A program made the position numbers and the translations under genes. This document shows, piece by piece, positions 1-9,310 of a DNA stretch of 64,000 nt (position 1 is its first letter; every line of letters starts with the position of its first letter). The DNA comes from Veillonella intestinalis (GTDB lineage: Bacteria > Bacillota > Negativicutes > Veillonellales > Veillonellaceae), in assembly GCF_943193155.1 (NCBI RefSeq), contig NZ_CALPDB010000002.1, positions 248,001-312,000 of the forward strand, in the 5' to 3' direction. The notes beneath the pieces were generated by a model. The model saw only the letters and a list, made by a program, of their open reading frames with translations, was not told the origin of the DNA and searched no databases.

Positions 1-533
1 ATAAGAACTAATACAACCCCACCTACAACTTCAGCCTTACCAGCAAAAATCTTTTTCAACTGTTGCCCTAAGTATACGCCAGCCAAGGATAAAATAAAAG
101 CTACAATACCAATCAGCCCCGTAGCGGCCAATATATTAATATCAAAAAAAGCTAGCGTCAAACCAATCGCTAAAGCGTCAATACTCGTAGCTATGGCTAA
201 TACAAAGACTTCACGCCAAGTTAAGAGTTGGCAAATAATTAATTCATCTTCACCATATTCAACCTTTTTACTATTGCGTATCATATTAATCCCCAAATAT
301 GCTAAGAGTCCAAATATAATCCAATGATCGTAAGCATCGATTTTACTCGCCAATTGGGCCCCAATGAACCAACCTATAATGGGCATAAGCATTTGGAATA
401 CACCAAATAAAAAGGGCATTCCTATTTTTTTAACTATTTCCCGATCAGACATACAAGGGCCTTTAGCAACAGCTACTGCAAAAGCATCCATTGCTAAACT
501 TATAGCAATTAAAGACAGTTCCCAAATCGACAT
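1..533 (-). CDS. mntP: Manganese efflux pump MntP-like membrane protein (3' end beyond window)
   Basis: Reverse-strand reading from an ATG at 533 gives about 177 residues that run off the left edge, so the C-terminus is missing. The protein is almost entirely hydrophobic. It shows the paired motif of the MntP/YebN family: SLAMDAFAVAVAKG in the first membrane segment and ATSIDALAIGLTLA about 100 residues later, each with an Asp inside a helix. These acidic residues are thought to bind Mn2+ in the family. An AGAGGA ribosome site precedes the start. A YtaF-type relative is possible, but the N-terminus fits MntP better. No Mn riboswitch was recognised in the 200 bases upstream. Confidence 0.85.
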   Translation of the reverse strand, partial: MSIWELSLIAISLAMDAFAVAVAKGPCMSDREIVKKIGMPFLFGVFQMLMPIIGWFIGAQLASKIDAYDHWIIFGLLAYLGINMIRNSKKVEYGEDELIICQLLTWREVFVLAIATSIDALAIGLTLAFFDINILAATGLIGIVAFILSLAGVYLGQQLKKIFAGKAEVVGGVVLVL

Positions 534-696
534 ACACGAACATCCTCTCTAATGGTAGGGCAGTTTTATTTATGGCAGTACCGACAAACGTCACTAAAAA
601 TACAATACGGCAATACTATAACGCAATAATACGATAATACTATAGCACTGTATTCGTTCAAAGCTTCTAGTAAAATTAATAACCTATATATTATAT

Positions 697-731
697 AAAA
701 AAAAGAAAGACTTAGCAACTTAAGTCTTTCT
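697..731 (-). terminator. Rho-independent terminator of rng
   Basis: Arms 704-714 and 721-731 form an 11-bp stem with a 6-base loop. On the minus strand the stem is followed by eight T residues. It overlaps the rng stop codon and separates rng from mntP. Confidence 0.9.
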
Positions 732-2160
732 AATTTTCACCTACCGCCAATAAGGAATAGGCTTCTCGATTCATAGACGCTTGCACCTCTAAGCGAATGG
801 AACGCTTGCATTCAACTTCTAACTGCGTAAGTACAGCCTTTGTAAAATAGCGTCCTACTTCTTCATTCACTTCAATTAGCAAATCAGATTTTAAACGCCC
901 ACTTCGATATAATTCTCGTAAACGACGAATAATCTGCAAATACACCGTTTCAGCCGATAGTAATTGCCCTGTACCGCCACATTGTGAACAACCATCAAAT
1001 AAAATAGACTGTAAACCTTGTCGCTCACGTTTGCGTGTTAATTCAACTAAACCTAGTGATGTAATGCCACACACTACTGTTTTAATAGGATCCTTGCGAA
1101 CTAATTCAGTCAAATATGCTACTAACTCTTCACGCTGCGCTTTTTTTGGTAAATCAATAAAATCACAAACAATAATGCCACCAATATCACGCAGACGTAA
1201 CTGACGGGCAATCATTTGAGCCGCTTCCCGATTCACTTCCAACGCAACCTCACTAGCCGTTCCCGAACGCCCCGTATAATGTCCAGAGTTTACATCAATA
1301 ACCGTTAAAGCTTCCGTCGTATCAATTTTTAAAAAGCCACCTGATGGCAAATCAATACGTGAATTCAGTAACGTATCCAATTGACTTTCAATTTGCCACT
1401 CTTTAAATACAGGCTCTGCCCCTTCATGAAGTTTTAAATTCACTGTAGATAACATATTAGTAACTTGCAACAAATCACGTAAATGCTCATACGCCCCTAC
1501 ATCATCCACGATGATTTCGCCCACATCACGACTCAAATATTCACGAATTAAGCGAAACCAAAAGTCCGCATCACTATATAATTCAGTGCCACCTTTAGCT
1601 ACTTTATAGCGATTTTGTAATTGAGTCCACGTACTCCACAAAAATTCCATATCCCCTTGCAAGGCGTCAGACGATGCTGTGGCTGCTGCCGTACGCAAAA
1701 TAAAGCCACAGCCACGAGCTAAATATGGCGCTGCCAACTCTGCTAACTTAGCGCGAAGCTCATCATCAGTAATACGTTTTGAAATATGTAGCCCATCTGA
1801 ATAAGGCAACAAAACCATGAATCGCCCTGCTAAACTAACATCAGCACTAACGCGTGCTCCTTTACCAAGCATTTCCTCTTTGACAACTTGCACTAACACA
1901 GTCTGTCCTACATGGAGTTTGCCCATGGATTTAGTCTGCTTCCCTTGTTTTAAATTTAAGTACGCATTCTGTTTAAGTCCAATGTCAACGAATGCAGCCG
2001 ACATGCCAGGTAATACATTGCGCACTACCCCTTTGTAGATATGGTTAATCGTTTCTTCACGACTGGGTCTGTGAAACGCTGTATCGACGAGCTGATTAGC
2101 TTCATCTAACAAAACCATACGAATTTCTTCAGCCATAACATTGGCTACAATTCGTTTCAT
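730..2160 (-). CDS. rng: Ribonuclease E/G family endoribonuclease
   Basis: Single-strand-specific endoribonuclease for rRNA maturation and mRNA decay. The 476 residues match the RNase G catalytic core and lack the long C-terminal scaffold of RNase E. An S1-like RNA-binding domain lies at about residues 37-118. The two metal-binding acidic residues are visible as D289 in TVIDVNSG and D333 in VCDFIDL, and the zinc-link cysteines as C391/C394 in CSQCGG. It is the last gene of the cell-shape block and follows the radical-SAM-linked pair, an order common in Clostridia and Negativicutes. A repeat-filled 210-base gap separates it from the upstream gene, so it may have its own promoter. Confidence 0.95.
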   Translation of the reverse strand: MKRIVANVMAEEIRMVLLDEANQLVDTAFHRPSREETINHIYKGVVRNVLPGMSAAFVDIGLKQNAYLNLKQGKQTKSMGKLHVGQTVLVQVVKEEMLGKGARVSADVSLAGRFMVLLPYSDGLHISKRITDDELRAKLAELAAPYLARGCGFILRTAAATASSDALQGDMEFLWSTWTQLQNRYKVAKGGTELYSDADFWFRLIREYLSRDVGEIIVDDVGAYEHLRDLLQVTNMLSTVNLKLHEGAEPVFKEWQIESQLDTLLNSRIDLPSGGFLKIDTTEALTVIDVNSGHYTGRSGTASEVALEVNREAAQMIARQLRLRDIGGIIVCDFIDLPKKAQREELVAYLTELVRKDPIKTVVCGITSLGLVELTRKRERQGLQSILFDGCSQCGGTGQLLSAETVYLQIIRRLRELYRSGRLKSDLLIEVNEEVGRYFTKAVLTQLEVECKRSIRLEVQASMNREAYSLLAVGEN

Positions 2161-2203
2161 GACAAACTCCTTTCTTTATATACTTAGGACATCTATTAGT
2201 TTT

Positions 2204-2370
2204 ACAACTTATATGCTTAGTGAACTAGGTCTACAACTTAGATGCTTAGTGAGCTAAATCTACAACTTATATGCTTAGTGATCTAAGTCTACAACTTATA
2301 TGCTTAGTAATCTAGGCCTATAACTTAGATACTTAAAATTATAGGCCGATACCTTAGTAACTTAAGGTTA
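2204..2370. repeat. 29-bp tandem repeat, about six degenerate copies
   Basis: Copies begin at about 2204, 2233, 2262, 2291, 2320 and 2349, an exact 29-base period. The core is ACAACTTATATGCTTAGT followed by a variable CTAGGTCT-like end. The last two copies are more diverged. A further CTTAG-containing copy near 2178-2200 is out of register by four bases. There are no spacers between units, so this is not CRISPR. It fills nearly all of the gap between rng and the TIGR03936-type gene. Confidence 0.85.
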
Positions 2371-2376
2371 CGATAA

Positions 2377-3069
2377 CTATACAGTTACCTCTAAAGGCGA
2401 AATTAATTGTCCGTCTCGTTCAACCATAATAGTCTGCCGATGAATGGAATAACCATCCGTAACTGGCCAACCATATTTTTCACGCCCCAATTGCCACACA
2501 TCCCCTGGTTTCATAGTACCTTCAGGATAAATGCCAATCCCCATTGTTAAAATAACACGGTCTCCTTCAACACGAGCGGTTATTGGCTCTTTTACAAAAT
2601 GTTTTACATCAATTGTCCGTGTCTTTTTAGGAGTTACCTTTTCATAAGCAATTTCAGTAGCTTCATTAAACGGTTGTAATAAACTAGCCCAATCAGCTTC
2701 AGCTGTTACCGGCCCAGATACTTCATATACCGCATAATTACAAATAGCCATTAGTTTTTTTACTCTATCTGGCATTTCACGACCATCAAGGACTTGCAAA
2801 CCTGGTGGCGCCACCTGATTTAAGCGTTCCTTAACGTCAGCTACAGTCAAATCCTCAATGATATCCATATCTAAGTATTCAACATCTGCTGTGATTCCAA
2901 GCGCTAAAGCTGATGAAAAACTGATTTTCATATGAGGGTTAAACCCTTCCGAGTAAGCCATTTTAATAGCCGCACGTCGAATCATACGTTCCACAGCTTG
3001 CGCATAATCTAAATGCGATAAAAATCGCATATCTTCGCCCTTACTTAAGGCCAAACGTAACTTTTTCAA
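2377..3069 (-). CDS. TIGR03936-type radical-SAM-linked protein (DUF2344)
   Basis: About 230 residues. The N-terminus KKLRLALSKGEDMRFLSHLDYAQAVERMIRRA and the GFNPHMKISFSSALALG segment are the signature of the small family encoded next to the TIGR03960 radical SAM protein; its biochemical role is unknown. I place the start at TTG 3069, nine bases after a strong AGGAGG, because family members begin there. The open frame extends to an ATG at 3096 inside the upstream gene. Either way it overlaps the end of that gene, which implies translational coupling. In some relatives the two proteins are fused, suggesting they act together. Confidence 0.85.
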   Translation of the reverse strand: MKKLRLALSKGEDMRFLSHLDYAQAVERMIRRAAIKMAYSEGFNPHMKISFSSALALGITADVEYLDMDIIEDLTVADVKERLNQVAPPGLQVLDGREMPDRVKKLMAICNYAVYEVSGPVTAEADWASLLQPFNEATEIAYEKVTPKKTRTIDVKHFVKEPITARVEGDRVILTMGIGIYPEGTMKPGDVWQLGREKYGWPVTDGYSIHRQTIMVERDGQLISPLEVTV

Positions 3070-4924
3070 CGCGTCCACCCTCCTGATAATCAACAATTGC
3101 CGTATTTAACTCCGGACATACATTACAGCCATTGCATGGTAAACGACGGCAATCTCGAGTTAAAGAAGCTTCCACAGCACGGTCCCATTCCAATTTAAGA
3201 TATTTCTTAGATACCGTATCATCTAGATGATCCCAAGGTAATGGCTCATCAAAGTCACGGTCACGGCGGGCATAATAATCAGGATCGATACCTGTATTTT
3301 TGAAGGCTTCCATCCATTTATCAATAGAGAAAAACTCTGTCCAGCCATCAAATTTACAACCTAATTTCCACGCTTCGATTAAGGTTTTACTCAAACGACG
3401 ATCACCACGAGCAAAAACAGCTTCCATATAGCCAGTTGCCCCATCATGATAATGATAGGAAATATTGCGGTTATTAATCAAAGTCTTTAAATATTGCTGT
3501 TTGCGATGAATTTCTTCCACCGATTGCTGACCATACCATTGATATGGGGAATGACTTTTTGGTACAAAGAAAGACACACTCACAGTTACTTTACCATTGC
3601 GTTTACCAGTAATTTCACGATGTAAATCCAATACTTTATACGCCAAATCAGCAATACCTGCCACATCTTCGTCCTTTTCAGTCGGCAAGCCCATCATGAA
3701 ATACAATTTAACCGTATTCCACCCTGATTTAAACGCATTTGTACAAGCCGCTATCAAGTCCTCTTCACTAACCCCTTTATTAATCACGTCACGCATACGC
3801 TGTGAACCTGCTTCTGGGGCAAAGGTCAAACCACTTTTACGCACTTGTTGTACCTTCTTAGCAATATCAATGGAAAAGGCATCTATGCGCAATGACGGTA
3901 AACTTACACTTACTTGCTTATCTTTAAATTCTTCCATTAACATGTCTACTAATTCAGGTAATTTTGAATAGTCAGCGGAACTTAACGACATTAAGGAAAT
4001 CTCATTATAGCCTGTATTGGCAATAATTTCTTTGGCTAATTGTACTAATTTTTCAGGTGAACGCTCACGAACAGGACGGTATAACATACCAGCCTGACAG
4101 AAACGACAGCCACGCGTACAGCCACGGAATAATTCCAAAACAGCTCGATCATGAACTACATCAATATATGGCACCACTGGTTTAGTCGGATAATGGCAAT
4201 TATCCATATCTTCAATAATGCGTTTTTGTACCACTGCTGGCGCTTCTTCAGCTAATACTTTCATACCTTTGAAGTCGCCTTTAGCTGTATATTGTGGCTC
4301 ATATAAGGATGGCACATAGTTGCCAGGAATTTGCGCCATTTTACGAAGTAGCCCTTCTTTACCGCCTGGGAAACCAGCCGCTTTTTCTTGACGATATAAT
4401 TCCACCATTTCTACAATATGTTCTTCTGATTCGCCTAAGTTTACAATATCGACAAAATCAGCAATAGGTTCTACATTATAAGCACAAGGACCACCCGCCG
4501 TAATTAAAGGGAAAGATAAATCTCGATCCTTACTGTAGAACGGAATGCCACCTAAATCCAACATATTCAAGATATTGGTATAACTCATCTCATATTGCAA
4601 TGTAAAGGCTAGAAAATCAAAATCCTTAACTGGTGTTTTCGTTTCTAAGGAAAACAAAGGAATTTCGCGCTTACGCATTTCTTCTTCCATGTCATGCCAA
4701 GGAGCACATACACGCTCAGCTGCCACATAAGGCAATTCATTAAGCAAGGAATATAAAATTTTAATTCCCAAGTGACTCATGGCCACTTCGTACACATCTG
4801 GAAAACCAAAGCACATAGTAACGTCCATGTCTTTGTGATCTTTCACAACACTATTCCATTCACCGCCAGTATAGCGGGCTGGTTTCTGCACATGCTGCAA
4901 CCAGCTAGCATCTAATTGTACCAT
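3041..4924 (-). CDS. TIGR03960-type B12-binding/radical SAM protein
   Basis: 627 residues. The N-terminal part (about 1-240) resembles a B12-binding-like Rossmann domain. The radical SAM core follows, with cluster cysteines C269, C273 and C276 in RGCTRGCRFCQAG and a downstream SLSSADY strand. The C-terminal CNGCNVCPEL stretch adds further cysteines that could bind a second cluster. The substrate is not known for this family. The constant pairing with the TIGR03936-type protein and the RodA/RNase G genes suggests a housekeeping role such as RNA or protein modification, but this is inference. Confidence 0.88.
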   Translation of the reverse strand: MVQLDASWLQHVQKPARYTGGEWNSVVKDHKDMDVTMCFGFPDVYEVAMSHLGIKILYSLLNELPYVAAERVCAPWHDMEEEMRKREIPLFSLETKTPVKDFDFLAFTLQYEMSYTNILNMLDLGGIPFYSKDRDLSFPLITAGGPCAYNVEPIADFVDIVNLGESEEHIVEMVELYRQEKAAGFPGGKEGLLRKMAQIPGNYVPSLYEPQYTAKGDFKGMKVLAEEAPAVVQKRIIEDMDNCHYPTKPVVPYIDVVHDRAVLELFRGCTRGCRFCQAGMLYRPVRERSPEKLVQLAKEIIANTGYNEISLMSLSSADYSKLPELVDMLMEEFKDKQVSVSLPSLRIDAFSIDIAKKVQQVRKSGLTFAPEAGSQRMRDVINKGVSEEDLIAACTNAFKSGWNTVKLYFMMGLPTEKDEDVAGIADLAYKVLDLHREITGKRNGKVTVSVSFFVPKSHSPYQWYGQQSVEEIHRKQQYLKTLINNRNISYHYHDGATGYMEAVFARGDRRLSKTLIEAWKLGCKFDGWTEFFSIDKWMEAFKNTGIDPDYYARRDRDFDEPLPWDHLDDTVSKKYLKLEWDRAVEASLTRDCRRLPCNGCNVCPELNTAIVDYQEGGRVEKVTFGLK

Positions 4925-5029
4925 AGGACCTCCGATTCAAACTCTATTTTAACATCTAGAACATTCGATATATTTATGTTACAGATTTTTATTATACAAT
5001 ATAAATTTTAGGTTCGCCAAATATTTAGG

Positions 5030-6133
5030 TTAGAACATCAATTTCTTACGATGCATAGCAATATTTAATAGCAAACCAACACTAATCATATTTGTTGTAA
5101 GGGCACTAACACCATAACTAATGAAAGGTAATGGAATCCCTGTAACCGGCATAATCCCCGTAGTCATACCAATATTAACTAATACCTGAAACACTAGCAT
5201 AGAGCCAATACCCGTAGCTAACAACATACCAAAGGTATCATTAGCACTCCGCGCTATAACAATACTCCGATAAATCAGAGTAAATAGTAAAATCAACACA
5301 ATAACACAGCCTACAAAACCTAATTCTTCACCAATAACAGAGAAAATAAAGTCTGTATGATTTTCCGGCAAGAAGTTTAACTGACTTTGAGTTCCTTCAA
5401 ATAGACCCTTCCCTAAAATCATACCAGAACCAATGGCAATTTTAGACTGAATAATGTGATACCCTGCGCCGAAAGGATCGATATTTGGATTTAAAAATAC
5501 GAGAATACGTTGTTGCTGATATTCTTTTAAAACAAACCATCCTAAAGGCGCTAATATAACGGCTACGCCTACAATAATTTGCACTAATCGCATGCGTACG
5601 CCACCCACAAAGAGCATGCCACAAAGAATAGCCAAATATACCAAAGACGTTCCTAAGTCAGGCTGTTTAAATACAAGTAAAGCCGGAATACCAACAAATA
5701 ATACAATGGGCACTAATGAACGAAATGTATTCAACTGATTGACACGACTTTCCATCATTTTAGCCATACTAATAATCATAAGTAGCTTTGTAAACTCTGA
5801 AGGCTGAATGGTAATCGGCCCAATTTGAATCCACCGCTGTGCCCCTAAGGCAGACGTACCAATAAACATAACGGCTAACAGCAATACGATAGTAATAAAA
5901 TATAAAGGTCGCCCCCAAGAACGCAAACGACGATAATCAAACCACTGCATTAATACAACAACTACTGCATTAATAAAGAAAAATAAAATTTGCTTACTTA
6001 CTAAATCTGTAAAATTTAAACCTTCGCGATTCACATGGGTAGCACTGCCAATAATGACTAAGCCTACACCAATGAGTAGCACTGTGCAAATGACGATAGT
6101 CCAATCCCATTCGCGCCAGATTTTATGCCACAT
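5030..6133 (-). CDS. rodA: Rod-shape SEDS glycosyltransferase RodA
   Basis: Lipid II polymerase of the elongation machinery, 367 residues with about ten membrane segments. SEDS hallmarks include GAQRWIQIGPITIQPSEFTKL (about residues 96-116), the FLPENHTDFIFSVIGEELG loop (putative catalytic Asp in TDF) and GIPLPFISYGVSALT near the end. RodA rather than FtsW is chosen because the gene lies in one operon with mreBCD and PBP2, its usual partner. It starts 9 bases after the minD-like stop, with AGGAGG upstream. Confidence 0.93.
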   Translation of the reverse strand: MWHKIWREWDWTIVICTVLLIGVGLVIIGSATHVNREGLNFTDLVSKQILFFFINAVVVVLMQWFDYRRLRSWGRPLYFITIVLLLAVMFIGTSALGAQRWIQIGPITIQPSEFTKLLMIISMAKMMESRVNQLNTFRSLVPIVLFVGIPALLVFKQPDLGTSLVYLAILCGMLFVGGVRMRLVQIIVGVAVILAPLGWFVLKEYQQQRILVFLNPNIDPFGAGYHIIQSKIAIGSGMILGKGLFEGTQSQLNFLPENHTDFIFSVIGEELGFVGCVIVLILLFTLIYRSIVIARSANDTFGMLLATGIGSMLVFQVLVNIGMTTGIMPVTGIPLPFISYGVSALTTNMISVGLLLNIAMHRKKLMF

Positions 6134-6142
6134 AATTACCTC

Positions 6143-7270
6143 CTAGCGCAAACGCCCGCCACGAGTCCAAAAACTCGTAAAACGACGTTTTAAAAGAGAG
6201 CCAAAACTCATTTTCTTAGGCACCTCTTCTGTTTGTTCTTGCTCCACAACAGCACTCTCCACAGGCTGCGTATCTAAGTTTTTATCATCTATAACTTGAA
6301 TATCTATAACTTGAGTATCTACCGCTGGTTCCTTAGCTGTATCAAGGTCATCATCCGCTGTTACATGAGAAATAGCTGCTATTGGCTCAACAACGGCTGT
6401 TTTATTATTAGTTTCGTCAGAAACAGACTCTGCCGTTGCCAGTAACTCGTTTTCTTTCTTTGTTACTTTCTCTGTACCTTTCTTGCTAGCTTCAGCAGTA
6501 GTGGTATCTACTACGTCAGATGTTAAGGATTGCCAATGAGCTAATACATCAGCCTCTTCCCAAGCTGTATCAGTCTCGATATACGCTACCAAAGGATCCA
6601 TCATTACATCCATAGCTTCATCACATTCCTCATGAAGTACGCCTGCTTGAGACCATGCCAAAATATTAGCGCTATGTGGTAAGATTGTGGCTAAATTTTC
6701 AACCTGCAAGTTTTGTAACGCTTCATCCACTGACACAGCCGCATCACTACGCCCAACATTATTTAACACTAAGCCATAGTTAAATAGACGTTCTTCATGA
6801 CATAATTGCATAACGCGCTGTACGGCTCGCAAAGATACCCACATTGGTTCCGCTACTAAAAGTAGTTGTTCAGCCACTCTAAAAATAGCTTCATTACCAC
6901 GGCCAATGCCTGCTGGAGCGTCAATAATAACATAGTCATAGCCTTTAGCTATTCGCTTAATAAGCTTGCCATACCCTTTACGCCCCACATCTTCCCAGCG
7001 ACGACTTTGAGTAGCTGGTAAAAAATCAAATCCATCTCGCAATGGCACAATCGCATTATCCTTATTACAATACTCTTTCCAAATATCAATAGCATCAAAG
7101 AAAATATCATTTTCCTTACCTAACACTAAGTCAAGATCACGCATGCCAAAATCCGCATCAGTAATAAGTACGCGGTGGCCACGACGATTTAAAGCGGCCC
7201 CAATATAAGCAGTCAGCGTAGTTTTACCTACACCGCCCTTACCTGACATAATGGCTATAATTTTTCCCAT
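6143..7270 (-). CDS. minD: MinD-like ATPase with long acidic linker and amphipathic tail
   Basis: 375 residues against about 265 for typical MinD. Residues 1-245 are a deviant-Walker ParA/MinD ATPase: GKGGVGKTT at 10-18 with the signature Lys, TDADFGMRDLDLVLG, and DAPAGIGRG as switch II. Residues from about 250 to 350 form a Glu/Thr/Val-rich low-complexity linker with a short internal duplication (TQVIDIQVIDD). The last 22 residues, starting MSFGSLLKRRF, resemble the membrane-targeting amphipathic helix of MinD. In Clostridia minC and minE usually flank minD here; neither is in this window. Its role could be division-site placement or positioning of the elongation machinery. Confidence 0.85.
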   Translation of the reverse strand: MGKIIAIMSGKGGVGKTTLTAYIGAALNRRGHRVLITDADFGMRDLDLVLGKENDIFFDAIDIWKEYCNKDNAIVPLRDGFDFLPATQSRRWEDVGRKGYGKLIKRIAKGYDYVIIDAPAGIGRGNEAIFRVAEQLLLVAEPMWVSLRAVQRVMQLCHEERLFNYGLVLNNVGRSDAAVSVDEALQNLQVENLATILPHSANILAWSQAGVLHEECDEAMDVMMDPLVAYIETDTAWEEADVLAHWQSLTSDVVDTTTAEASKKGTEKVTKKENELLATAESVSDETNNKTAVVEPIAAISHVTADDDLDTAKEPAVDTQVIDIQVIDDKNLDTQPVESAVVEQEQTEEVPKKMSFGSLLKRRFTSFWTRGGRLR

Positions 7271-7303
7271 AGCTACTCCTTTCTCTTATGTTTCTAAAAT
7301 GGG

Positions 7304-9274
7304 TTACGGCCCTTTAGGACCTGTAACAGTATCATCAATATTCGTAGTCGTATTGCCACTATTTACGACATTACCACTCGTATTTATAGCACTATTCTGG
7401 CTACCAGTGGTCGTACTACCCGCAGTCGCTCCATTCGTTGTCGTAGCATTTCCATTGGCCCCTTCTTTGCCCGTATTAATGTGGAAATATTCTGCTAAAA
7501 TATCTTTTACAATCGGACCAGCTGAACCAGCACCGAAGCTCCCTTGTTCTACCAAAGCTACGACTACAATGCGAGGTTTATCATATGGCGCATACGCCAC
7601 GAACCAACCATGATCTCGGCCTGTCGAGTTTTCCGCAGTCCCTGTTTTACCAGCGATTTCAATCGGCCAACCTTTAAATAAAGACCCCGCCGTACCACCT
7701 TCAGCCGTAACGTCACGTAAGCCATTGCGAATTAAATCCATGACTGTTTTTGAAACTTGTAACACCCCAATTTTCTTAGGGCCAAAAATTTCTGCTGGCG
7801 TACCATCACTATTATCAACACGACTCACCACATACGGTTGATAGCGAATGCCGCCATTAGCCACTTCTGACATTAATACAGCCATCTGAATAGGCGTTAC
7901 CAATGTAAAGGACTGGCCAATAGCCGCATCAAAGGTTTCCCCTAAATACCAATCTTGATCAAATACTTTTCGTTTATATTCAGGACTTGCTAAGTTACCG
8001 CTAGACTCACCATATAATTTAATACCGGTTTTTTCACCTAGACCAAATAACTTAGCAAAGCGGTCTAATTCTTCAATGCCTACACGATTACCCATTTCAT
8101 AGAAATACACATTATCTGATTTAGCTAAAGCTGTATTAAAGTCAAGCCAGCCTAAGGCTTCTCCTTCTGCATTGCGTTTATCAATCAACCAATGGCGACC
8201 ACTGTCAAAGATCATCTCATCAGGCGTAACCTTTTTTAACTCTAAGGCAGCTGCCCCCGTAACAATTTTAAAAGGTGATCCAGGGGGATATTCGCCAGAA
8301 ATTACCTTATTATCAAAGGGATGATTAGGATCTGTATTTAACTGATTCCATTGAGCCGATGTAATCCCTCTAGCAAACCAGTTGGGATTAAAACCTGGTG
8401 CACTCACCATAGCCAATACAGCGCCCGTATTAGGGTCCATAGCAACTACAGCAGCCCCGCGAGCTGGAATGCCTTGCGCTCGTAACGAATTTAATTGATC
8501 CGTAACTGCTTTTTCAGCTGCCTTTTGTAAGGCTAAGTCTATTGTTAAATGAATATCACGACCAGGAATTGTATCTTTACGACCCACTTCAGCTACAGGA
8601 CGACCAGTGGCATCAACTTCAACTTGCTTGCCCCCATCGGTACCACGTAATACATCGTCATACATTTTTTCCAAACCAGAACGGCCCAAAATCGTACCAG
8701 GACCGACTGATGTTTCAGGATTTTCTGCCTTAATCTCATTTAATTCTTCTTCACTTACTTCCCCTACATAGCCAAAAAGTTGTGAAGCCAAAGAATCATA
8801 AGGATAATAGCGCAACGGTTCTACTTCAATAGACACACCAGGTAACTCATGACGATGTTCTTCAATCATGGTCACACGGTCCATCGTAATATCCGTAGCT
8901 AAACGAATTGGTTCGTAGCCCCCTTTATGAGTGGCAATCTTATTTTGAATGGTTTCTGGCTTAATATTTAGTATCGTAGCCAAACGCTGTAATTCCGCAG
9001 GGTCAATATCTTTGCCAGTTGGCACAATAGACACAGTATATGCCGGACGAGAGCCCGCTACAATTTGCCCATTTCGATCATACATAACCCCACGCGCCGC
9101 AGTAACGGAAACCATGCGCAAGCGATTCCCTTCTGCCTTCGTATGATAGTATTCACCATCCATAATCTGAAGATAAAACAAGCGAATTACTAAAATGACA
9201 AAAATTGCCATTACTATATATACTAAGGCATCAAAACGGCCTTTTTTATTCTTTTTATATAATGCTTCAAGCAC
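7304..9274 (-). CDS. mrdA: Penicillin-binding protein 2 (elongation transpeptidase)
   Basis: D,D-transpeptidase that cross-links peptidoglycan with RodA. 656 residues: cytoplasmic tail, one membrane helix (about 15-37), dimerisation/pedestal domain (about 50-220) and transpeptidase domain. The active-site motifs are SPFK at 333-336, SDN at 386-388 and KTGT at 543-546. After about residue 605 there is a Gly/Thr/Asn/Ser-rich tail of some 50 residues with no predicted fold. The start is GTG at 9274, behind GAGGAGG. It lies between mreD and the minD-like gene. Confidence 0.94.
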   Translation of the reverse strand: MLEALYKKNKKGRFDALVYIVMAIFVILVIRLFYLQIMDGEYYHTKAEGNRLRMVSVTAARGVMYDRNGQIVAGSRPAYTVSIVPTGKDIDPAELQRLATILNIKPETIQNKIATHKGGYEPIRLATDITMDRVTMIEEHRHELPGVSIEVEPLRYYPYDSLASQLFGYVGEVSEEELNEIKAENPETSVGPGTILGRSGLEKMYDDVLRGTDGGKQVEVDATGRPVAEVGRKDTIPGRDIHLTIDLALQKAAEKAVTDQLNSLRAQGIPARGAAVVAMDPNTGAVLAMVSAPGFNPNWFARGITSAQWNQLNTDPNHPFDNKVISGEYPPGSPFKIVTGAAALELKKVTPDEMIFDSGRHWLIDKRNAEGEALGWLDFNTALAKSDNVYFYEMGNRVGIEELDRFAKLFGLGEKTGIKLYGESSGNLASPEYKRKVFDQDWYLGETFDAAIGQSFTLVTPIQMAVLMSEVANGGIRYQPYVVSRVDNSDGTPAEIFGPKKIGVLQVSKTVMDLIRNGLRDVTAEGGTAGSLFKGWPIEIAGKTGTAENSTGRDHGWFVAYAPYDKPRIVVVALVEQGSFGAGSAGPIVKDILAEYFHINTGKEGANGNATTTNGATAGSTTTGSQNSAINTSGNVVNSGNTTTNIDDTVTGPKGP

Positions 9275-9310
9275 GCCGATGCCTCCTCACTAATATTTTA
9301 CACTGATGTA

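Noticed and set aside
364-552. Small plus-strand frame at the left edge
   Set aside because: It is antisense to the mntP reading frame, whose membrane motifs are convincing.
2204-2370. CRISPR-like array
   Set aside because: The 29-base units follow each other directly with no unique spacers and are degenerate; no cas genes nearby.
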